This document shows, in pieces, positions 50,833-56,674 of a DNA stretch of 56,674 nt. The notes below the pieces were generated by a model. The model was given only the letters and a program-made list of their open reading frames with translations. It was not told the DNA's origin and ran no database searches. Numbering within the stretch: position 1 is the first letter of the stretch; each line of letters opens with the position of its first letter. The translations under genes and the position numbers were made by a program. The stretch is from Streptomyces sp. CB03234 (GTDB lineage Bacteria; Actinomycetota; Actinomycetes; Streptomycetales; Streptomycetaceae), in the NCBI RefSeq assembly GCF_001905885.1, contig NZ_LIYH01000011.1:1-56674 (forward strand). The letters run 5' to 3'.

Positions 50833-52020
50833 ATGGCAAGGGACTTCTTCTGTGAGCGGCTCGTGCTCACCTCGGTCGGCGGGGTGCGCGAGGTCGATCT
50901 CGCCTACCAGCTGGTGTGTGTCTTCGGGCCGGTCGACACAGGCAAGACCACGTTGGTCGACTGTATCCAGTACGCGCTCGGCCTGCCGGTGGCCTGGCGG
51001 GAGGTGCCGGAGAAGCGTCTACAGACGGTGACGCTGTTCGTGTGGATCGAGGGGATGCGGATCGGGCTGCGCCGTTCCCTGGTGGGAGACACGAAGAGTA
51101 TCGAGCTGCTGGACGGGCCAGTGGTCAGGTCGAGGAGACCCTCGACGTGGAAGCGCGGGAGGGCAGCAACCGGCGCATCGTGGGCGAGGTGTTGCTGGAG
51201 CTGCTCGGGCTGGCCGAGATGTTCGCGCCGCCGTCGGCGGTGGCACTTCTGGGAGCCGGGGTGCGGCTGACGTTCGAGCAGCTGTATGCAATGTGCTACC
51301 TCACCCAGGACCTGGTGGATGGCAGCGAGTCGGTGAGAGGCAAGGCGAATACTGCCCAGTCCTACCGGACCATCGTCGAACTGTTGCTGGGGCTGACCGA
51401 TGGGCCGATGCGGGTGCTGACAGCCCGCAAGGACGAGCTGACCCGTACCCTCGGTGAGCTGCGCAGGCGGGCGGGCACGATCGGCGGGTTCTTGACCGGC
51501 AGCGCCGCCGATCTCGAAACGGAGCTGGCCCGCTCCCTTGGCGAGGAGCGGGACGCTCTGCGGTCACTTGAGGAGTTCAAGGGCCGGATGCGGGCCGCCA
51601 CCGCACACGCGGATCCCTTCCGGCGCCGTGTGCAGGAGCTCGAGCAGGTCCTGGAGCAGTACCGGCGGGCAGCCGTGGACGCCGAGTACGCCCTGGTGCG
51701 GGAACGCCGGCGGGTCCAGCTCCTGACCGAGCAGCGGCATCACGGTCCCCAGCCGGTCTCCCCCTGCCCTGCGTGTACCGCGGATCTGAGCGGTCGGCCG
51801 GTTCCTGACGGGGACTGTCCCCTGTGTCTGAGCGAGCTGGACCCCGAGGCTCTGGCGCAGGCGCTGGGGACAGCGCAGGCCTCACTCGCCGCTGCGGAGC
51901 AGCGCTCGGTGGAGCGGGCCAAGGCAGTGGGTGAGGCGCAGACGGCGTGGGAGCAGGCCAGGGCCGAGCTCGATGAGCGGACGCGGGAGGACATCAGTCC
52001 GCTGGCGGCGCGGATCGAGC
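50833..52020 (+). pseudogene. Rad50-like zinc-hook ATPase, frameshifted and truncated
   Basis: From ATG 50833: ERLVLTSVGGVREVDLAYQLVCVFGPVDTGKTTLVDCIQYALGL with Walker A GPVDTGKTT. The frame shifts near 51115-51130 and continues QVEETLDVEAREGSNRRIVGEVLLELLGLAEMF, a coiled coil, then a zinc-hook-like CPACTADLSGRPVPDGDCPLC and a second coiled coil. Homology stops near 52020, before any Walker B segment. It is a relative of the intact gene at 21086-22933 but not a recent copy. Confidence 0.75.
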
Positions 52021-52350
52021 AGCGAACACTTCAGCCACTCGGTGAACATGTGGCGCAGCGTGTCCTTCTCGGCTGCGACGTACAGCGCGGCTCTCTGGCC
52101 GGCGGTGTGGTCCAGGGCGAACCATCCGGGGACGTCGGCGAGAAGCGCGGTGACGTCGGCCCAGGCCGCAGGGACGTGGACTTCTCGCAAGGTGTCGATC
52201 AGGTCGGGGAAGCGGCCCGTCGCGGCGGGCCTGAGCCAGCTGGGAGGACAGGCGCCGGTAGGTGGGCGGCGTATTGGGAATGAGCCCTTCGGCGACGAGG
52301 CGCTAGTGACCCTGGTCAGTGGAGTCCAGTTCCTCGTACGCGGCAGTCAT
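52021..52350 (-). pseudogene. Truncated relic of a conserved Streptomyces protein
   Basis: From ATG 52350 the minus strand reads MTAAYEELDSTDQGH, a TAG (52303-52305), then RLVAEGLIPNTPPTYRRL, TLREVHVPAAWADVT, DVPGWFALDHTAGQRAALYVAAEKDTLRHMFTEWL, ending abruptly where the facing Rad50-like relic begins. The conserved-looking stretches on the minus strand indicate a former gene with one nonsense codon and a lost 3' end. Family identity is not certain. Confidence 0.6.
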
Positions 52351-52536
52351 CGGCCGTGGGCCGGCTGTCCGCGGCGCCCCGGCCCGGGCTCAGGCGTGGC
52401 GGGCGGCGAGGACTTCGGCGTACTCGGGGCGTACCACGGCCTCGGGCACAGAGCGTGCCGGGCGGTGTGCGGCCTGGCACGCCGTACGTAGAGCGACGCT
52501 CGTGAGAAGAGCACCCCCTGGTCGCCGGACCGGAGC

Positions 52537-53466
52537 TCAGGCTGCTGCGGCGCGGAACGTGCTGGGGCTCAGGCCCTTGTGTCGTTTGAACGCGGCACTG
52601 AAGCCGAAAGCGTCGGCATAGCCGACGGACCTTCCGATCCGGGCGATGCTGAGGTCGGTGTCGGTCAGAAGTGCCTCGGCCTCGTCCATGCGGCATTCCG
52701 TGAGGTAGGCGAGGGGCGGGCGGCCCATCAGCTTGGTGAAGCGCTTGGCGAACAGCGCCCGGGAGACGCCGGCTCGAGTGGCCAGCGATGCCACCGTCCA
52801 GGCCTCGGCGGGCCGGTCGTGGAAGGCCTGCAGGGCGGGGGCGAGGACTGGGTCGGCGAGGCCCCGGTACCAGCTGGGCGCGTCGGCGCCGGCCTGGTCG
52901 AACCAGGTGCGCAACGTGCACACCAGGGCCCAGTCGAGCAGCCGGTCCATCAGCGCCTGCGAACCGGCCGAGAATTGGGCGGCGTCGGCGGCGGCCGTCT
53001 CCAGCCAGGCACAGACCTCGACGTCCTCCTTGATCACCAGGACGGGCGGCAGTGCACGCAGGAGCCGCTCGTGGCGGTGGCCCGAGGCGCGGTAGGCGCC
53101 CACGATCAGCGCGGTCGCCTCCTCAGAGTCGGTGCCCCAGTGGATCCCGCCGAGTTCCTGGGCGGTGCACTCGGCGTCCGTGGTAAAGCAGGCGATCTCG
53201 TACGTGGCATGAGGGCTGTGGACCGTGGTGGGATGGTCCGCGAGAAGAAACGGTGCGGGGCCGCGAACGATGGCCGTATCACCCGGGTCGACCGCTCGCT
53301 CGATGCCGTCGGGCAGCAGCAGGGTGCCCCCGCCGCGCAGCACGCTGATCATGATGAGCGGTGCGTCGTCGGCGAAGCGGATGATCCAGGGCGCCGTCAG
53401 TACGGCGTGGCTGACGACCGAACCCTCGGCCCGGATGCCACTCAGTAAGGAACTCAAAGGATCCAC
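52537..53466 (-). CDS. AraC-family regulator with cupin-type sensor
   Basis: A 309-aa protein. The N-terminal domain resembles the AraC 'cupin_6' sensor (LIMISVLRGGGTLLLPDGIERAVDPGDTAIVRGPAPF). The C-terminal domain has two helix-turn-helix motifs (VASLATRAGVSRALFAKRFTKLMGRPPLAYLTECRMDEA and IARIGRSVGYADAFGFSAAFKRHKGLSPSTFR). The frame extends to ATG 53520, but that would overlap the operator repeats; GTG 53466 is preferred. It is divergent from the NAD(P)H oxidoreductase it most likely controls. Confidence 0.85.
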   Translation of the reverse strand: MDPLSSLLSGIRAEGSVVSHAVLTAPWIIRFADDAPLIMISVLRGGGTLLLPDGIERAVDPGDTAIVRGPAPFLLADHPTTVHSPHATYEIACFTTDAECTAQELGGIHWGTDSEEATALIVGAYRASGHRHERLLRALPPVLVIKEDVEVCAWLETAAADAAQFSAGSQALMDRLLDWALVCTLRTWFDQAGADAPSWYRGLADPVLAPALQAFHDRPAEAWTVASLATRAGVSRALFAKRFTKLMGRPPLAYLTECRMDEAEALLTDTDLSIARIGRSVGYADAFGFSAAFKRHKGLSPSTFRAAAA

Positions 53467-53484
53467 GGAAAGCAGCGTAGACGA

Positions 53485-53514
53485 TCTCCTATGTTCTGGA
53501 GCGCTTCTCCTATG
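53485..53514. promoter_or_regulatory. Direct-repeat operator in the AraC/oxidoreductase promoter
   Basis: TCTCCTATG occurs at 53485-53493 and 53506-53514, exactly 21 bases apart (two helical turns), between the divergent AraC and oxidoreductase genes. Such spacing is typical of AraC-type binding sites. Confidence 0.6.
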
Positions 53515-53579
53515 GATCATCTACGTCACCGTCGCTGTACTGGACTCATCGAATCGACCCAGACCAGCCGGGAGACACC

Positions 53580-54260
53580 GTGACGCAGCACGACAGCCAT
53601 GCCAGGACCGCCCTCGTGGTCGTCGCACACCACCGCGCCGATTCCCTCACCGCGCACACGGCCCGCCGTGCTGCCGCCCGGCTCGAAGCCGCCGGATACC
53701 GCATCGACCTGCTCGACCTGCGCGCCGAGGGGTTCGACCCGCGGATGAACAAGTCGGACCAGCCGGACTGGAGCAACAGGGAAAAGGCGTATTCGGACGA
53801 AGTGCAGGCCCATATGCAGCGTATCCTCGACGCCGATGTCGTCGTCGCCGTCTTCCCGGTGTACTGGCAGAGCGTGCCCGCCATCCTCAAGGGCTGGATC
53901 GACCGCGTATGGAACTACGGGTTCGCCTACGGCCGCAGCAAGCCCCGCCTTGCCGGCAAGCGCATGCTGTGGCTGGGCCTGGCCGGCGCCACGGCCGACG
54001 ATCCCATCGTGGAGGGGATGCAAACCGTCCTCGAGACCAATCTGAGCGAAGGCATCGCCTACTACTGCGGCTTCTCCCATTCGACCGTCGGCCTGCTCAC
54101 CGACGCGGAGGAGCGCCCGCAGCGCGTCGACGCCGGAGGCAACCTCCTGGTCGGCGAAGTGGTCACGGGCGCTGAGCGAGAGAGGCAGTACGCCGATCTC
54201 GACCGGCGTGCACGGGAGTTCGTGGAAAGCTTCGTCGCCGAGGAACTTGTGACGGCCTGA
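53580..54260 (+). CDS. NAD(P)H oxidoreductase, flavodoxin-fold (MdaB/NQO1-like)
   Basis: A 226-aa protein. It starts ALVVVAHHRADSLTAHTARRAAARLEAAGY (FMN/FAD-binding loop), then LDLRAEGFDPRM, DADVVVAVFPVYWQSVPAILKGWIDRVWNYGFAYG (the family signature), and GFSHSTVG. A two-electron quinone or electrophile reductase in the cytosol. GTG 53580 has CGGGAG upstream. Likely induced through the divergent AraC regulator under quinone or electrophile stress. Confidence 0.88.
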   Translation: MTQHDSHARTALVVVAHHRADSLTAHTARRAAARLEAAGYRIDLLDLRAEGFDPRMNKSDQPDWSNREKAYSDEVQAHMQRILDADVVVAVFPVYWQSVPAILKGWIDRVWNYGFAYGRSKPRLAGKRMLWLGLAGATADDPIVEGMQTVLETNLSEGIAYYCGFSHSTVGLLTDAEERPQRVDAGGNLLVGEVVTGAERERQYADLDRRAREFVESFVAEELVTA

Positions 54261-54349
54261 CCGCCAGGGAGCCAGCGGCCCGTACGCCCCGGTCTCCCCG
54301 CCTGTGTATCCGTCCGTCGGCTGTCCCTCGCCGTGGGAGGCGTGCGTCA

Positions 54350-54908
54350 GGGGCGCAGGCCAGTGTGCGCGAGGCGGCCGCACCGAGGGCGGCGATGACC
54401 TCCTGGTCGCCCCGGCGCCAGGCGCCGGCGAATCCGCCGGGCGGGGTGGGCAGCTTGACGAGGGCGGCCGGCGGGCCGGTGAGGGCGCGCAGGGCGAGCA
54501 GGTCGGCGCCGCCCGGCGCGTCGGCGAGACGACGGACGATCATGCGGCGGCGAATCCAGAGCAGGCGCGGGGGAAGCCACACAACCAGGATGAGGAGCAC
54601 GAGGATGACGATGAGAGCCGTGGTCGTCACGTCGGCGACCTGGGTGACGGTCTCCTGGAGCGATGCGCCGGCGTCGGCGAAGCCGGTACCGGCGTCGGCT
54701 GCGGACTGGAGCGGCTTCTTCAGGACGTCGCCGATGAGCGGTACGTCCGACGCCGCGTCCCGGCGTTGCCGAGTTCCTCGGCGAGGCCGTCTCCGGAGCT
54801 CTCGACCTTCCGCCCCGGCTCAGCCAACAGCATGATCATGTCGCGGACGAAGAATGCCGCCCACACCGTGAGCACGATCAGGGCCACGGCGATCAGGTCC
54901 ACGAGCAC
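54350..54908 (-). pseudogene. Two-TM membrane protein, frameshifted
   Basis: On the minus strand VLVDLIAVALIVLTVWAAFFVRDMIMLLAEPGRKVESSGDGLAEELGNA is followed, after a one-base shift near 54765, by RDAASDVPLIGDVLKKPLQSAADAGTGFADAGASLQETV and a second membrane helix, LIVILVLLILVVWLPPRLLW. It then has LADAPGGADLLALRALTGPP. This matches a common Streptomyces membrane-protein layout of unknown function. The C-terminus has also drifted (RTLACAPDARLP). Confidence 0.65.
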
Positions 54909-54930
54909 CTGGCGGTTCCGGCGTGCGGGA

Positions 54931-55118
54931 GTCTGGGCGTAGAGACACAACGGCGGGCTCCTGTTCTGTTCAGGGCGTCGATCAGAATCGGCCGTCCCGC
55001 CAGCGACTCGGCCGGCCGGTCGTCGGGGACAACTCTTCCACCGCGCTCCCCGGGCGAACGCGCACGACGCGGACCATGGCCGGCCCTGCGCCGCAGTAGC
55101 CGCGACACACCGCGCCCC
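54931..55118. other. Degraded spacer
   Basis: No intact gene. The region sits between two pseudogenes and may hold the lost upstream parts of the kinase relic. Confidence 0.4.
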
Positions 55119-55490
55119 GGGGCCCTCGATGGCCTCGTCCTCACCTATCTGGTGATTGAAGCACCGGACGCGGTGGAGCGGGCGGCCGGTCATGGGGATC
55201 TGCACTGGGTGAACCTGACCGCCCGTCCGCTCACGGTCATGGACTGGGAGCGGTGGCGTTCGGTGCCAGCCGCGCTTCGATGCGGTCCTGCTGCACGCCT
55301 ACAGCCTGCGCGTCCCTGCGGTGGCAGCCCGGGTGCGGTTCGAGTTCGGTGACGCTCTCGACACCCGGCCGGACGGGTTGGGGAACTGTGCGCGCTGGAG
55401 GCGCGTCGGGCCCTCGTGCTCGCCATCGAGTTCACCTACCAGGAGCGTCCCAAGATCCCCAAGAAGGTCCCGCGTTCCCAAACTGGGGAC
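55119..55490 (+). pseudogene. APH-family phosphotransferase remnant
   Basis: GHGDLHWVNLTARPLTVMDWERW (plus strand, from about 55187) is the HGDxHxxN...DW catalytic region of an aminoglycoside-phosphotransferase-like protein. After a frameshift near 55275 it continues RFDAVLLHAYSLRVPAVAARVRFEFGDALDTRPDGL; a further shift is needed beyond 55380. The N-lobe is missing. Unrelated in detail to the kinases of the ten-gene operon. Confidence 0.68.
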
Positions 55491-55540
55491 TCGCCATGGC
55501 GCGAGCTCCGGCGAACCCGTAGGGGGCGCCCGGCCCGTTC
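55428..55540. repeat. Direct repeat, copy 1
   Basis: Best-conserved core GGTCCCGCGTTCCCAAACTG (from 55466). It is partly matched over about 110 bases by copy 2 at 56423-56535, 993 bases away and in the same orientation. It overlaps the tail of the kinase relic. Confidence 0.6.
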
Positions 55541-55571
55541 GCTATGCGTATCCGTATGGCGAGGGCCGAGT

Positions 55572-55787
55572 TCAGCCGAGCAGCAACACCGCAACCAACG
55601 CGAGCACCGCCACGAGGGCTGCGACCACCCCCCAGAAGAGGAGAGCCCTCCGCTGGCGGGGAGTGTCGGCATCGGCGGCGACCGCCCAATCGGGGATCCC
55701 GCCTCCAGGGCCGGTCAAGTCGTTCGCCATCGATGGCGTGATGACTGGATCCTCACGATCCGTCCACCTCCACTCGCCGTCCGGCAT
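55572..55787 (-). CDS. Small membrane protein, C-terminal anchor
   Basis: A 71-aa protein from ATG 55787: a polar N-terminus (MPDGEWRWTDREDPVITP...) and one C-terminal membrane helix (LLFWGVVAALVAVLALVAVLLLG). The start shares a base with the stop of the upstream gene (TGATG), indicating translational coupling. Function unknown. Confidence 0.62.
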   Translation of the reverse strand: MPDGEWRWTDREDPVITPSMANDLTGPGGGIPDWAVAADADTPRQRRALLFWGVVAALVAVLALVAVLLLG

Positions 55788-56269
55788 CAGGACGCCACGC
55801 CAAAGGCCTCCGGCCCCCCGCGGCGCCATCGCATTCCCGCAGCATCGGTGAAGAAGACGGTGACGTACTGCAGGACCATGTATGCCGGAACATCGCTCTC
55901 CGGCGGAGGCAGCGGGAACGAACGTGTGGACCCCGAGTTGAGCGACCCCGACACGTCAGCCACCGTTTCGCCGTAGCACGTTGCACTGAGGTCTGTGACC
56001 GGCTGATTGCTGGGGTTGAGGATGTCCAGGCGGTGGGTCACCCAGCCGTCGTGAAGTGGTGACCCAGTCGACGAGTGCCGGATTTCGATCATCGACGCCT
56101 GCATGCGGCGCTCACGCCGGTCAGCTTCCTTCTCCCGAGCTTCGAGGGCGCGTTCCCGAGCGTCCAGAGCCACGCCGCGTGCCACTTGATGACGGTGAGC
56201 CAGAAAGCTCACTACCAATGCTCCCAGCGCGACAAGCGAGCTGGAGGCGGAGATGATGATCCCGATCAC
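55787..56269 (-). CDS. Membrane-anchored protein with coiled coil
   Basis: A 160-aa protein from GTG 56269 (the open frame reaches 56356). An N-terminal membrane helix (IISASSSLVALGALVVSFLA) is followed by a charged coiled coil (ARERALEAREKEADRRERRMQ) and a beta-rich domain (MIEIRHSSTG..., VTHRLDILNPSNQPVTDLSATCYG, YVTVFFTDAAGMRWRRG). It resembles actinobacterial membrane sensors of unknown role. It is coupled to the following small membrane protein. Confidence 0.6.
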   Translation of the reverse strand: MIGIIISASSSLVALGALVVSFLAHRHQVARGVALDARERALEAREKEADRRERRMQASMIEIRHSSTGSPLHDGWVTHRLDILNPSNQPVTDLSATCYGETVADVSGSLNSGSTRSFPLPPPESDVPAYMVLQYVTVFFTDAAGMRWRRGGPEAFGVAS

Positions 56270-56422
56270 GCTGACACTATGGCGGCCTCGGCACGGCGCC
56301 GTGATGCCTTTGGGGGATCTCAGGAGGAGCGGCACCTGCCTTCTTTCCATGCCCATGCCCCGGGAGCGCAGCCAGCAGCTGCCGCCGAAGAACCCCGCCG
56401 GATCCTCCCGTTCGCCCCCGGA

Positions 56423-56535
56423 GTTCGGTTACCAAGTACGGTCCGAGACCCCCTAGCAGGTCCCGCATTCCCAAACTGGGAACCGGCCGCAGCGCGAGCG
56501 CGGACGAACCGCAGGGGCCGCCGGCACAGTGACCC
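56423..56535. repeat. Direct repeat, copy 2
   Basis: Core GGTCCCGCATTCCCAAACTG (from 56459), differing from copy 1 by one base over 20, with weaker similarity on both sides. With copy 1 it brackets the two-gene membrane operon. Confidence 0.6.
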
Positions 56536-56618
56536 AGCTCCGCGCATTCCGTCACCCCGCGAACCGCATTTCGTCGGTTCCTCCGGGGTGGCGGGGCGGT
56601 CCGGTCGAGGGGCCAGCC

Positions 56619-56674
56619 CTAGGGGGTGTCCGGAAAGTCTTGGAGCCAGAGTCGGAGGCAGGCGAGGGTGACCA
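56619..56674 (-). mobile_element. C-terminal end of a transposase, cut by the window edge
   Basis: The minus strand reads VTLACLRLWLQDFPDTP and a TAG stop at 56619-56621. A short Trp-containing hydrophobic helix ending a few residues before the stop is typical of IS5-like DDE transposases of Streptomyces. The rest of the gene lies beyond the window, so the family is uncertain. Confidence 0.45.

Noticed and set aside
1..56674. tRNA, rRNA, riboswitch or replication origin
   Set aside because: I found no tRNA or rRNA sequence, no recognisable riboswitch and no convincing DnaA-box or iteron cluster; the AT-rich repeats at 18262-18284 are better placed as a tap operator.

Overview
The window begins at the physical end of a linear, high-GC actinobacterial replicon, most likely from Streptomyces or a close relative. 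The first 13 bases match the archetypal Streptomyces telomere palindrome. They are followed by five perfect palindromes that share a GCAAGC centre, and then by a helicase with helicase-associated (HA) repeats of the TtrA type usually found next to telomeres. Fifteen kilobases in lies the tap-tpg locus, which encodes the telomere-associated protein and the DNA-linked terminal protein. The sequence does not show whether this is a chromosome arm or a linear plasmid.

Layout: (a) 1-4.6 kb, telomere, helicase, and a zinc-ribbon/nuclease-like gene broken at a G8 run. (b) 4.6-14.8 kb, an ATP-grasp RiPP (graspetide-type) locus with precursor, ATP-grasp ligase, PCMT-like methyltransferase and HTH/TPR regulator. 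A 5.3-kb tyrosine-recombinase-trio (Tn554/RIT-type) element is inserted inside the ligase gene, between the Glu and Asn of its metal-binding motif, and it carries a HEPN-like passenger gene. (c) 15-18.3 kb, tpg, a winged-helix gene and tap. (d) 18.5-28.2 kb, accessory genes including a Rad50-like zinc-hook ATPase facing an SF1 helicase fused to a RecB-type nuclease. (e) 28.7-38.9 kb, a tightly packed ten-gene operon: nucleotidyltransferase-kinase fusion, GT2 glycosyltransferase, two further kinases, SDR, Gfo/Idh/MocA oxidoreductase, HAD phosphatase fused to ADP-ribosylglycohydrolase, HPr-kinase-like protein and two Nudix hydrolases. (f) 39-46.4 kb, a Mu/Tn7-like transposition operon on the minus strand. 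It has a DDE transposase, two intact MuB/TnsC-like ATPases, two related proteins that have lost their nucleotide-binding motifs, a double-HTH protein and an unknown protein. (g) 46.7-56.7 kb, a region rich in relics: an HA-repeat-only paralogue of the telomeric helicase, a decayed EACC1-caspase-HTH conflict locus, a truncated Rad50-like gene, kinase and membrane-protein remnants, and a transposase tail at the right edge. An intact AraC regulator/quinone-reductase pair and a small membrane operon sit among them.

How the parts work together: Tap and Tpg would recognise and cap the palindromic end. The RiPP genes would make a modified acidic peptide if the inserted element excised and restored the ligase. 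The ten-gene operon looks like a pathway that activates a sugar or nucleotide, transfers it, and edits or detoxifies phosphorylated or ADP-ribose-containing intermediates, but its product is unknown. The transposition operon probably moved region (f) as a unit. Calls rest on reading the sequence and recalling family motifs; no database search was run.
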